Positions 33,273-41,949 of a stretch of 64,000 nucleotides of DNA are shown here, piece by piece. Source of the stretch: Halomonas caseinilytica (GTDB taxonomy: Bacteria > Pseudomonadota > Gammaproteobacteria > Pseudomonadales > Halomonadaceae); contig NZ_BDEP01000015.1 of assembly GCF_001662305.1 (NCBI RefSeq), positions 62,001-126,000 of the forward strand, in the 5' to 3' direction. The notes under the pieces are model-generated. The model was not told where the DNA came from. It did not search any database and saw only the letters and a program-made list of their open reading frames with translations. The position numbers were made by a program, and so were the translations under genes. Every line of letters begins with the position of its first letter. Positions within the stretch are counted from its first letter, which is position 1.

Positions 33273-35663
33273 ATGCTGGTCTACAACGCCACCAAGCAGC
33301 AGTTCATCGACGATGTACGAGCCAACGTCATCACCGACGCCATCGAGAACGAGGTGGCACGCAGACTGAACCGCAACTCGCCGCGCAGCGAGGTGGCGTC
33401 GTGGGAGAACTCCCTGCGCTTCATGATGAGCGTTCTGCTCGACGAGGGCATTCCCGCATCGGCGGGAGTGGCCATCGAGTACAACATTCCGCTGACCAAT
33501 CGCCGTGTGGACTTCATCCTGACCGGCAAGAACCACCAGCGGGACGATGCAGCGGTCATCGTTGAGCTGAAACAGTGGCAGTCCGTCGAGGTGACGAAGA
33601 AGGATGCCATCGTGCGCACCCAGCTGGGCGGCGGCGTGCGCGAGACCAACCATCCGTCGTACCAGGCGTGGTCCTATGGCGCGCTGATCGAAGACTACAA
33701 CGAGACGGTACGCTCCGAGTCGATCCGCCTGGTGCCCTGCGCCTACCTGCACAACATGAAGCAGGGGAACGCCATCAATGATCCCTTCTACGAGCATCAC
33801 ACGCGCCGTGCGCCGGTCTTCATTTCGCAGGATGCCTTGAAGCTTTCGAAGTTTCTGAGCCAGCACATCAAGTACGGTGACAGCAACAACATCATGTATC
33901 GCATCGAGCATGGTGTGATCAAGCCGAGCAAGAACCTGGCGGATGCCCTGGCATCAATGATGCAGGGCAACGCCGAGTTCCTGATGATCGACGACCAGAA
34001 GCTGGTCTATGAAACCGCCATCGATCTTGCGCATCGCGCAGGCAGCGGCAAAAAGCAGTGCCTGATCGTCAAGGGCGGACCGGGCACCGGCAAATCGGTG
34101 GTGGCCATCAACCTGCTGGTGGAGCTGACGAAGCGCGAGATGATGACTCAGTACGTCTCGCGCAACTCGGCCCCTCGTGAGGTCTTCAAGAAGAAGCTGA
34201 CCGGCACGCGCAAGAAGACGCACATCGACAACCTGTTCAAGGGCTCGGGCAGCTACGTCAACGCCGAGCCGGATACCTTCCATGCGCTGATCGTTGACGA
34301 GGCGCACCGGCTGAACGAGAAGTCGGGCATGTATCAGAACCTGGGCGAGAGCCAGATTAAGGAGGTGATCGCCGCGTCACGCTTTTCGATCTTCTTTATC
34401 GATGAAGCGCAGCGCGTAACGCTGAAGGACGTGGGGACGGTCGAGGAGATCCGGCGGCGGGCGGCCGAGTGCGGCGCCGATGTCCACGAACTTGAGCTGG
34501 CGTCGCAGTTTCGCTGCAACGGCTCGGACGGTTACCTGGCATGGCTCGATCATGCCCTTCAGGTTCGTACCACGGCCAACACCGATCTGGAGGACATCGA
34601 TTACGACTTCCAGGTATTCGACGACCCGAGTGCCATGCGCCGGGCGATTCTCGATAAGAACCGCAAGGCCAACAAGGCACGCATGGTGGCGGGCTACTGC
34701 TGGCCTTGGGCCAGCAAGAAGGACAAGCAGGCCATGGACATCGTGTTTCCCGAACATGACTTCGCGGCCCAGTGGAACCTCGATGACGACGGCATGCTTT
34801 GGGCGATCGCCGATGGATCAGCAGAGCAGATCGGCTGCATTCACACCTGCCAGGGGCTCGAGTTCGACTACGTCGGTGTCATCATCGGAGACGACTTCGT
34901 GATTCGTGACGGTCGCGTGGTGACAGACGCGGGCAAGCGGGCGGGGCAGGACCGCTCGGTTCATGGCTACAAGAAGATGCTCAAGGAGCAGCCTGAGCAT
35001 GCCCGTGCCCTGGCGGACCAGATCATCAAGAACACCTATCGCACGCTGATGACACGGGGCCAGAAGGGCTGTTACGTCTATGCCACGGACCCCGAGACCC
35101 GCGAGTACTTCGCGGCCTATGCTCGCTCTCAAGCAGCGGCTGAGCGGCTGGACGCGCCCGAGAATGCCGAGACGCTGGATGGCTTGCATCTTCCCATCGT
35201 GACGCGTGATGAGGCGGTGCCGTTCGAGCGCCATGTACCCGTCTACGACCTGAGCATCGCCGCTGGTGAGTTCAGCGAGATGCAGATCGCCGAAGCCGAG
35301 CACTGGGTCGAGCTGCCGGACTTCATGCGGGCAAGCCCCGGTCTGTTCGTCAGCCGGGTGGTGGGGGAGTCGATGAACCGGCGCATTCCCAATGGCGCCT
35401 GGTGCCTGTTCCGTGCCAACCCAGGCGGCACACGGCAAGGAAAGGTCGTCGTGGTGCAGCATCGCGCCATCGAGGACCCGGATCATGGTGGCAGCTTCAC
35501 GGTGAAGCAGTATCAGAGCGAGAAGGTCGAGGAGTACGGCGAGTTCGTGAACCAACGCATCGTGCTGAAGCCCCAGACCAACGCCTTCGGCTACAAGGAC
35601 ATCGTGCTCGAGGACGAGCTTGAGGACCTGAAGGTCATCGGCGAATTCCTCTCCGTGCTGTGA
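33273..35663 (+). CDS. PD-(D/E)XK nuclease - DUF2075 ATPase - S24 peptidase fusion
   Basis: The 796-residue protein has three parts. Residues 60-110 look like a PD-(D/E)XK nuclease core (NRRVDFILTG... VIVELKQW). Residues 250-620 are a DUF2075 superfamily-1 helicase-like ATPase with Walker A GGPGTGKSV (Lys274), a DEAH box (LIVDEAHRL) and IHTCQGLEFDYVGVIIG. Residues ~680-790 are an S24/LexA-like peptidase with the dyad Ser700 (VVGESMN) and Lys745 (FTVKQY) retained, so self-cleavage is possible. MazG and a broken SRAP gene follow, a set I associate with DNA-damage response or defence. GC content is host-like, unlike flanking AT-rich cargo. Confidence 0.8.
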   Translation: MLVYNATKQQFIDDVRANVITDAIENEVARRLNRNSPRSEVASWENSLRFMMSVLLDEGIPASAGVAIEYNIPLTNRRVDFILTGKNHQRDDAAVIVELKQWQSVEVTKKDAIVRTQLGGGVRETNHPSYQAWSYGALIEDYNETVRSESIRLVPCAYLHNMKQGNAINDPFYEHHTRRAPVFISQDALKLSKFLSQHIKYGDSNNIMYRIEHGVIKPSKNLADALASMMQGNAEFLMIDDQKLVYETAIDLAHRAGSGKKQCLIVKGGPGTGKSVVAINLLVELTKREMMTQYVSRNSAPREVFKKKLTGTRKKTHIDNLFKGSGSYVNAEPDTFHALIVDEAHRLNEKSGMYQNLGESQIKEVIAASRFSIFFIDEAQRVTLKDVGTVEEIRRRAAECGADVHELELASQFRCNGSDGYLAWLDHALQVRTTANTDLEDIDYDFQVFDDPSAMRRAILDKNRKANKARMVAGYCWPWASKKDKQAMDIVFPEHDFAAQWNLDDDGMLWAIADGSAEQIGCIHTCQGLEFDYVGVIIGDDFVIRDGRVVTDAGKRAGQDRSVHGYKKMLKEQPEHARALADQIIKNTYRTLMTRGQKGCYVYATDPETREYFAAYARSQAAAERLDAPENAETLDGLHLPIVTRDEAVPFERHVPVYDLSIAAGEFSEMQIAEAEHWVELPDFMRASPGLFVSRVVGESMNRRIPNGAWCLFRANPGGTRQGKVVVVQHRAIEDPDHGGSFTVKQYQSEKVEEYGEFVNQRIVLKPQTNAFGYKDIVLEDELEDLKVIGEFLSVL

Positions 35664-35770
35664 GCGAGTGGGCGGCCTGAGGGTCGCCTATGCCGATGCC
35701 GGCTGGATAGCGAGCGGCAGAGCAGGCATGCTCACCGCTATTCGATTTTGCAGAACCAGGTGAGTGACAC

Positions 35771-36127
35771 ATGTCAGACCCGTTCAAGCAGCTCCGCGAC
35801 GCCATGGACCAGTTCGCCACCGAGCGCGACTGGGACCAGTTCCACTCGCCCAAGAACCTGGCCATGGCGCTGACGGTGGAGGCAGCTGAGCTGCAGGAGT
35901 GCTTTCAGTGGCTGACCGAGGCGCAGTCCACGGAGCTGGATGAGCAGCAACTGGCCGCCGTGCGCGACGAAATTGCCGATGTGCAGCTCTATCTGATCCG
36001 GCTGGCGGGCAAGCTGGACGTGGATATCGAAGCGGCATGCCGGGCGAAGATGGAGAAGAATGCGCAGAAATATCCCGCCGACCAAGTGAAGGGAAGTGCG
36101 AAAAAGTACACGCACTATCAGGATTAA
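35771..36127 (+). CDS. MazG-like nucleotide pyrophosphohydrolase
   Basis: The 118-residue product belongs to the short MazG/RS21-C6-like family: LTVEAAELQECFQWL followed by DEIADVQLYLIRLA supplies the E-x3-E...E-x2-D residues for Mg2+ and nucleotide hydrolysis. These enzymes remove pyrophosphate from dNTPs or damaged nucleotides. It lies 107 bp after the DUF2075 fusion on the same strand and probably works with it. Confidence 0.85.
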   Translation: MSDPFKQLRDAMDQFATERDWDQFHSPKNLAMALTVEAAELQECFQWLTEAQSTELDEQQLAAVRDEIADVQLYLIRLAGKLDVDIEAACRAKMEKNAQKYPADQVKGSAKKYTHYQD

Positions 36128-36131
36128 TCTG

Positions 36132-36203
36132 ATGTGTGGCCGCTTTGTCCCCCTGCAGCAGCCTTCTCAGCCTGGCCTCGTCCCTCAAGCTTCCTCCGGC
36201 TAA
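36132..36203 (+). pseudogene. Stump of an SRAP (YedK-like) gene
   Basis: ATG at 36132 opens MCGRFVPLQQPSQ and stops after 23 residues. MCGRF is the invariant start of SRAP/YedK proteins, whose Cys2 crosslinks to abasic DNA, so this is probably the first few codons of such a gene with the rest deleted. It sits five bases after mazG, where SRAP genes are expected beside DUF2075-MazG. Confidence 0.5.
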
Positions 36204-36255
36204 ATTTGGGCTCAAGCAGGGCCGGAGACTCAGCTTTCGGTTTAAATCCTGTGCT

Positions 36256-36344
36256 AAAAGCGGCCTTGAATGGCGATTTTGTGCTTGAAGATAAACCTGC
36301 GTGGTTTATTCTTCACTCTGAAGACGGAATTTAAGGCCGCTTTT
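36256..36344. promoter_or_regulatory. Inverted repeats in the abiE promoter
   Basis: AAAAGCGGCCTT (36256-36267) recurs inverted as AAGGCCGCTTTT (36333-36344), ending four bases before the abiEi start. Between them is an inner hairpin GAAGATAAACC...GGTTTATTCTTC (36286-36313). AbiEi antitoxins are known to repress their promoter through paired inverted repeats, so these are candidate operators. Confidence 0.5.
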
Positions 36345-36348
36345 TCAC

Positions 36349-37125
36349 GTGAAAATAAACCAGTTGCTGCACAAGATACCATATGGCGCCGTCGTGACGA
36401 CCGCCTGGCTAGCATCACACGGCGTCACCTCGGATCAGGCGCGAAAGCTGGCCGGCAGTGGCTGGCTGCAACGCGTGGGGCACGGCGCCTACTGCCAAGC
36501 GGGGGAGCCTCTTACCTGGGAGAGCGCTGTTTTCGCCCTGCAGACGAGCGACGACACGGGCTTACCACCGCTGTGGCCGGGTGGCCAGACAGCCCTGGCA
36601 CTGCATGGCTTTGCCCACTATCTGCCCATGGGGGAGCGCACAACGCACCTGTATGGCAAGGAGGCCGCTCGGCTGCCCCGGTGGTTGAGTGATGCCGAGT
36701 GGGCAGGGCGGATGGTGCTCCACTCTGAAAAGGGCCTGCCGGTGCAGCTTCCCGGTAGCTTCACGGACTACGCACCGGATGGCAGGGCCTTCAGCTTGCA
36801 GGTATCGACTCCTGAGAGAGCGGTCCTGGAGTGGATCGCCGTGACGCCGAATGAGCTGCTATTCGGCAGCGAGCTGGTGGATACCTTCAGCGGGCTCAAT
36901 ACGCTTCGTCCGCGCCGGCTGCAGGCATTGCTGGAGGGATGCCGTTCGGTGAGAACCAAGAGGGCCTTCTTGGTGCTGGCTCGCCACGCCGGGCATGCCT
37001 GGTACGGTCGTCTGGAACCACGCCGACTGGACCTCGGCAAAGGCAAGCGGCAGCTCTGCCAGGGCGGCAAGCTGGACAGGGAATATCACGTGACGGTGCC
37101 GGAGGCGTTCCTGCATGCCGATTGA
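36349..37125 (+). CDS. abiEi: AbiEi-type antitoxin/regulator
   Basis: The 258-residue product has an N-terminal winged helix (VVTTAWLASHGVTSDQARKLAGSGWLQRVGHGAY) and the AbiEi C-terminal region (GGQTALALHGFAHYL, STPERAVLEWI). This is the COG5340 type. AbiEi represses the operon and neutralises AbiEii. Start is GTG at 36349, immediately after a candidate operator arm. It overlaps abiEii by 11 bp, showing tight coupling. Confidence 0.85.
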   Translation: MKINQLLHKIPYGAVVTTAWLASHGVTSDQARKLAGSGWLQRVGHGAYCQAGEPLTWESAVFALQTSDDTGLPPLWPGGQTALALHGFAHYLPMGERTTHLYGKEAARLPRWLSDAEWAGRMVLHSEKGLPVQLPGSFTDYAPDGRAFSLQVSTPERAVLEWIAVTPNELLFGSELVDTFSGLNTLRPRRLQALLEGCRSVRTKRAFLVLARHAGHAWYGRLEPRRLDLGKGKRQLCQGGKLDREYHVTVPEAFLHAD

Positions 37126-38035
37126 AGCTCGCTACCACGAACAGGTCAGGCTGCTGGTCTCGCTGCTGCCTTATCTCAATGATGAGCCGTGTTTCGCCCT
37201 CAAGGGGGGCACGGCCATCAATCTCTTCGTGCAGCCATTACCTCGCCTATCGGTCGATATCGACCTGGCCTACTTGCCGTTGGAGCCCCGTGACGAGGCC
37301 CTGCGACGCTGTCGCGAGGCGCTGCAGCGGCTGGCAGAGACTTTTAGTGCCAGACTGCCAGGCGTGCGCGCCGAGCTTCAGGATAATCGCCGAGACGAGC
37401 TGAGAATCCTAGTGCGTCGAGGTCGCAGCCAGGTGAAGGTGGAGGTATCGCCGGTACTGCGTGGCACTCTGCACCCGCCGCAGGAGCGCGATGTCGTGGA
37501 AGCAGTGGAAGACGATTACGGCTTCGCTGCGGTGCAGGTGGTGTCACTGCCTGACCTGTATGGCGGCAAGATCTGCGCCGCGCTGGATCGCCAGCACCCC
37601 CGGGACCTTTTCGATGTGAAGCTGCTGCTGAACCAGGGCGGCCTGAATCGAAGCGTATTCGAAGGCTTCCTGGTCTATCTGCTGGGGCATCCCAGGCCCT
37701 TGAACGAGGTGATCAACCCTCGGCTGAAACCGTTGGACGACGTCTACCGACAGGAGTTTGTCGGGATGGCCAGGGTTGATCTTCCTTTGCAGGAACTGGA
37801 GGACGTCCGGCACGAACTCCTGACGCGGTTGGGCCAACTGACCACCAATGAGGATATCCGCTTTCTTCTGTCCTTCAAGCAGGGGGCGCCTGACTGGGCG
37901 CTGCTTTCGCTGCAGGGCGTTGATCGGCTGCCTGCCGTGCGCTGGAAGCTAGCCAATATCCAGAGGATGACGCTTGACAAGCACCGTCAGTCACTAGAGC
38001 TATTGGAGCAGGCGCTGGGTAGCCTTCGGAGGTGA
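37115..38035 (+). CDS. abiEii: AbiEii-type nucleotidyltransferase toxin
   Basis: The 306-residue protein carries the AbiEii nucleotidyltransferase motifs: LKGGTAINLF, SVDIDLAYL (the D-x-D metal ligands), and later VVSLPDLYGGKICAALDRQHPRDLFDVKLLL, the conserved central block of the family. AbiE toxins act on nucleic acid acceptors such as tRNA and arrest growth of phage-infected cells. All visible motifs are intact. It forms a type IV-like toxin-antitoxin pair with the overlapping upstream gene, which would also stabilise the island. Confidence 0.87.
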   Translation: MPIEARYHEQVRLLVSLLPYLNDEPCFALKGGTAINLFVQPLPRLSVDIDLAYLPLEPRDEALRRCREALQRLAETFSARLPGVRAELQDNRRDELRILVRRGRSQVKVEVSPVLRGTLHPPQERDVVEAVEDDYGFAAVQVVSLPDLYGGKICAALDRQHPRDLFDVKLLLNQGGLNRSVFEGFLVYLLGHPRPLNEVINPRLKPLDDVYRQEFVGMARVDLPLQELEDVRHELLTRLGQLTTNEDIRFLLSFKQGAPDWALLSLQGVDRLPAVRWKLANIQRMTLDKHRQSLELLEQALGSLRR

Positions 38036-38136
38036 CGTCTCACACCCCCAGCGATGTACCGGCCTAAGTAGACTTCTCCTTACATCCCTGAGGCGCTAGG
38101 CTGTTACGCATAATTACGCTAGGCGCAGGGGGTGAC

Positions 38137-38511
38137 ATGGCGAACAGTAGGGAAGCTCAGCTCCAGTGGGACATTTCCAAGGACATGACCGCCCGCGGCT
38201 GGAAGGCCGGTACGGCCGGTGGCTACGGCCTCACCTTGGTCAGCGAGGCGGACTCTGGCAAGCCCCACGATCCCGAGAAGCAGCGCCGTGCCGAGATCAT
38301 CGACCGGCACAACGACCTCTACGGCGCAGAGGTCAGCGATGACGAAGCTGTATTTTTTCAACGGCATCGCAGACCGCATCGAATGCGACGAAGCGGTGTT
38401 GCCCAAGGGTCGGAACTACACACAGGCCCGGTGGTGCACGGCCTCTTCCCGAAGAAGGTCACCGACGCTGTGCTCGATGCCTTTAGCGATCACGAGAAGC
38501 TTTTAGGGTGA
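38137..38511 (+). pseudogene. Deleted and frameshifted hsdR (type I restriction subunit) fossil
   Basis: The first ~40 codons (MANSREAQLQWDISKDMTARGW) look like the N-terminus of a type I HsdR subunit. They are joined directly to a C-terminal-type stretch (EIIDRHNDLYGAEVSDDE), missing roughly 900 residues. Beyond that the sense continues in the next frame (KLYFFNGIADRIECDEAVL) and then returns (VVHGLFPKKVTDAVLDAFSDHEKL), so two compensating frameshifts are present. No hsdM or hsdS lies nearby. Confidence 0.6.
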
Positions 38512-38711
38512 GGAAACAGGAAGGCAGTTCGCGCTGTTGATTCTCAAGCTGTTGGCAGGGAAAGGCGGACGAGATGTGAAGCCAAGGATGTGATTTTTCC
38601 ATCTATGGGGTAATGAGGGACTGGCCTTGATTTTTCATCAGTTCATGCAGCGCTTTTAATTGCTATATTGAACATAAATCTTTCCCTATAAATTAATAAG
38701 AAGGTTAAGGT

Positions 38712-39482
38712 ATGCAGGCAGTTCCTCGAGTTACGGTTGACAAGTTTTCACGCGCTTACGGCGGGCAGCGCGTAGGGTTTTCCGCAAAACAAATCACGGA
38801 TTACTTCGCACGATTTTCGCCACTAGTGAAACCATATGATCATTATGCTATGAACCCGACGCGCTTACAGCTTTTCGTCGAGTCCGTATATGCGCTAACA
38901 CCCGAACAACAGTACTACGCGCTTAACGACCTTACATTTTTCGAATACGAGTCCCGGTACGGGTACCCACCAGAGGACGAACGTGCCTCTTTGCGTGAAG
39001 AGTTACACTCGTACATATCCAAGACTCCGATCGGCTTAGCATTTTCAGAACTTAGAGAAACTGCTTTTCGCAAAGACTGGGTCACGGCACATGGGCGTTT
39101 ACTTGCAAATCCTGCAGCAGCGGTAACAGCTGCTCGAACACTTTTGGAAACTTTTTTTAAGACAATTATTAGCGAGCGCGATAGTGAGCCAGATACCTCA
39201 GGAAGCCTAAGTCGCCTCCTCAAGCAGGCCCAGGATGCCGTTGGTTTTGTACGTGCAGAGAACCAGGCGGAGCACCAGCTTCTGCAGGGCCTCGTCAGCA
39301 CGATTGAAGGCGTGGCAAGCATTAGCAACGCGGCCGGTGATCGGCACGGAACAATCGCCGGAGTGAGCCTGAACGACCCCCACCTTGCGTACCTCTGCGT
39401 GAACGCTTGTGGTACCGTGGGCTTGTGCTTTATTAAAAAGCATCTCTTTGAGCCGCTTCCTCAGAAAAAAGAAACTAATTAA
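38712..39482 (+). CDS. Abortive-infection (Abi_C-like) protein
   Basis: The 256-residue protein has an unassigned N-terminal half and a C-terminal region resembling the Abi_C domain: AAAVTAARTLLETFFKTII, LSRLLKQAQDAVGF, and LLQGLVSTIEGVASISNAAGDRHG. Proteins with this domain are linked to phage abortive infection. It begins after a 200-bp AT-rich spacer and is followed after 11 bp by an ATPase gene, suggesting a two-gene system. Codon use and AT content differ from the AbiE module to the left. Confidence 0.65.
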   Translation: MQAVPRVTVDKFSRAYGGQRVGFSAKQITDYFARFSPLVKPYDHYAMNPTRLQLFVESVYALTPEQQYYALNDLTFFEYESRYGYPPEDERASLREELHSYISKTPIGLAFSELRETAFRKDWVTAHGRLLANPAAAVTAARTLLETFFKTIISERDSEPDTSGSLSRLLKQAQDAVGFVRAENQAEHQLLQGLVSTIEGVASISNAAGDRHGTIAGVSLNDPHLAYLCVNACGTVGLCFIKKHLFEPLPQKKETN

Positions 39483-39493
39483 AGGGCAATAAG

Positions 39494-40822
39494 ATGATTG
39501 AGGGGTATGATAAGTTTTCTTTTGGGAAGAAGTTGAATGAGGTGGTTTCGCCTGCAAGGCCAGTAATATCAATTGAGAATCTTATTGGCAGGGAAGATGA
39601 GTTAGATAGGATAGAAAAAGCTCTTTTTTCGCCCGGGAGAAATGTTTTTATATATGGCGAAAGAGGTGTGGGGAAATCATCACTTGCAGCAACTGCTGCA
39701 AATCAATGGCAAAGCTCTGACGCCGAATATATTGATGTATCTTGCTCGCCTGATTCGACAGTTAAGTCTATTGTTGCAAGTGTTGCTTCTCAAGCTGTGA
39801 ATGCCAGCTGGATATCAGATTCTAGACTTACTGAGCAGGCTACTATAGGGCTGCAATGGCTAAAGTACTCAATCAAAAGCGAAGTGTCTCCAACGGATTT
39901 TTCCGAAAAGATTCGTGGCATTAGTGACGCTGTTGAAGTGTTAAAAGAAGTGTCTTTGATACATTCAGAAGTACCAGTAGTGGTTGTGGATGAGGTGGAT
40001 AGGATTGAGTGCGAGCGGGAAATTGATTTTTTGGCGGATCTTCTAAAACAAATTGGCGACAAGAGGGTTGAGATAAAATTTATTTTTACCGGTGTTGGTG
40101 AGACCCTGAATGAAATTCTTGGCGCACATCAATCAGCAATACGTCAACTGGAAACCATAGAACTGCCTAGATTAAGCTGGGATGCTCGTTGGGATATTGC
40201 AATTCACGCGCTAAAAGAATTTAACATAGAAATTTCAAGAGATATTTATATTCGCATAGCAGCAGTAAGTGATGGCTACCCTTATTATGTTCACCTGATA
40301 GTTGAAAAGTTGTTGTGGATACTTTTTGAGAAAGATGAAGTGGTTGCGGAAGTAACTTGGGATGATTACTACTCAGCTCTTTATAAAGCAATATTGGGGA
40401 TAGCTGCGGAGCTAGCTAGACCATATGAACTAGCTGTTAATCAGCGCAGCCAAGACTATGAAGAGGTTCTTTGGTCAACTTCAGCTGATGAGTGGCAAGG
40501 TGCATATCTTTCGGACATGCATAAGCAGTATACAAATATTATGTCACAGGTTGATGATAAGCTTCCTCTTCCTTACGATAAGTACTCTTCAAGGGTTAGA
40601 AACCTCTTGAAGCCTGAATATGGTGAAATTTTAAAAAAGGGTAAAAAGCAAGGGTATTACCACTATCGCGAAAAAATGCTTCGTGGTTATATACGAATGC
40701 AAGCAGAAGCAAATAGAGTTGAAATCATTAGCAAAGAAGCCGAGGCAACTATAAAGAATTTCATACATGTTGCGGCAAAGAATGTTGGTTATCACAAATC
40801 AAAGCCGCCTAAAGGTTTGTAG
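39494..40822 (+). CDS. AAA+/STAND-like ATPase
   Basis: The 442-residue protein has Walker A YGERGVGKSS near residue 55, Walker B VPVVVVDEVDRI, sensor-like IKFIFTGVGE, and a Cdc6/Orc-like lid (IRQLETIELPRLSWDARWDIAIHALKEF). The C-terminal part after ~330 is basic and may be a winged helix. STAND and related ATPases often act as sensors or switches in antiphage systems. It is coupled to the Abi_C-like gene (11-bp gap). Family placement beyond AAA+ is not certain. Confidence 0.65.
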   Translation: MIEGYDKFSFGKKLNEVVSPARPVISIENLIGREDELDRIEKALFSPGRNVFIYGERGVGKSSLAATAANQWQSSDAEYIDVSCSPDSTVKSIVASVASQAVNASWISDSRLTEQATIGLQWLKYSIKSEVSPTDFSEKIRGISDAVEVLKEVSLIHSEVPVVVVDEVDRIECEREIDFLADLLKQIGDKRVEIKFIFTGVGETLNEILGAHQSAIRQLETIELPRLSWDARWDIAIHALKEFNIEISRDIYIRIAAVSDGYPYYVHLIVEKLLWILFEKDEVVAEVTWDDYYSALYKAILGIAAELARPYELAVNQRSQDYEEVLWSTSADEWQGAYLSDMHKQYTNIMSQVDDKLPLPYDKYSSRVRNLLKPEYGEILKKGKKQGYYHYREKMLRGYIRMQAEANRVEIISKEAEATIKNFIHVAAKNVGYHKSKPPKGL

Positions 40823-41064
40823 TCGATGGTGTTTTTAATATCAAAATTCCCGTATGTCTACATGCTGTGTCAGTGCCCATTAAATGTCCGCTTCTGGTCG
40901 AGCGAGGAATTTTAGTCTATGTTGATAGATGGTTTGGGACCCACAGCGGGTCCTCATAGAAAGTGCTGTCGGTGTATTGGTTAAATGGGATGGTACTCTG
41001 TAGCATTGTCCCGAAAAAATATTATACAGATAATGCCTGTCAAAAATAGAATATCGGTGGCTCT

Positions 41065-41946
41065 ATGGATTCAAAATCATTTGATGAAAACAGGAGGTCT
41101 GTGACCGAAGAGGCTAACGAATTGCCACCCATGAAAGGGAGGCTGGAAGGGCCATTTCGTGAGCACCGAAAAGATCATGTGGTCGATGTCGAAGTCATGG
41201 CGGATATCCATGATTCTTCACTCTTTTTTCAGAAACGGTTGGAAAGGATTTTTGCAGTCAGTCGCCGTTTCATGAGGGTCTCTTTTAAGCAGGTGGTAAT
41301 CAGGGATTGCTATTTTCGAAACTGTGAATTTATCGATTGCGACTTTACAGGTGCGCATATATCTTCTTCTAACTTCCAAGGGGCTAAGTTTGAAGGTTGC
41401 AATTTTTCATATGCGACATTCGAAAAGACTGAGATAGAGTTAGATGTTATTACGCATAACCTTCCCCCTTACGAGAATCTGAAGCGTGACTTAGCTCGGT
41501 CTATTCGTACAAACTATGAAAGCATAGGTAATTACGATGGCGTCAACGCAGCTATTCTTGTGGAGCTCAGTGCAACCCTTGAGCATTACCGAAAAGCCGC
41601 TTTCTCTGCAGAAGCGCATTATCGTCGAAAGCATAAAGGGCTGAACCGGGCTAAATATGCGGGGAAGTATTTTGGATTTTGGATTCTAGATAAATTATGG
41701 GGAAATGGTGAGCGGCCTTGGAGGCTTGTATGGACTGCTCTTTGCGTATGGCTCCTTGGTACTATCTATGGCATATGGGGGGTGGGACTACCAATATCGG
41801 GTGCAATTGCTACATCTGCGTCTGAGTTTGTTCTCGGGAGTGGAAGCGAGCTTGGTAAAACTGTTGGGATAATTCTTGCTCTAACCCGTTATCTTGTTCT
41901 TGGTATGTTCTTGGCTTCACTCGTTAAGCGCTTGGCTAGGCGATAA
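41065..41946 (+). CDS. Pentapeptide-repeat protein with C-terminal membrane segments
   Basis: The 293-residue product carries a short pentapeptide-repeat stretch (about residues 78-120: CYFRNCEFIDCDFTGAHI, then SNFQGAKFEGCNFSYATFE). A helical middle follows (LEHYRKAAFSAEAHYRRKHKG), then two hydrophobic segments (WRLVWTALCVWLLGTIYGIWGVGLPI; TVGIILALTRYLVLGMFLASLV). This combination suggests an inner-membrane effector or sensor. It is followed within 3 bp by a nucleotidyltransferase gene, so the two are an operon. I know no described system with this exact pair. Confidence 0.7.
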   Translation: MDSKSFDENRRSVTEEANELPPMKGRLEGPFREHRKDHVVDVEVMADIHDSSLFFQKRLERIFAVSRRFMRVSFKQVVIRDCYFRNCEFIDCDFTGAHISSSNFQGAKFEGCNFSYATFEKTEIELDVITHNLPPYENLKRDLARSIRTNYESIGNYDGVNAAILVELSATLEHYRKAAFSAEAHYRRKHKGLNRAKYAGKYFGFWILDKLWGNGERPWRLVWTALCVWLLGTIYGIWGVGLPISGAIATSASEFVLGSGSELGKTVGIILALTRYLVLGMFLASLVKRLARR

Positions 41947-41949
41947 TAT

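Noticed and set aside
36134-36334. 66-residue plus-strand ORF (MWPLCPPAAAF...)
   Set aside because: It overlaps the SRAP stump in another frame and runs through the abiE promoter repeats. It has no ribosome site and no recognisable protein features.
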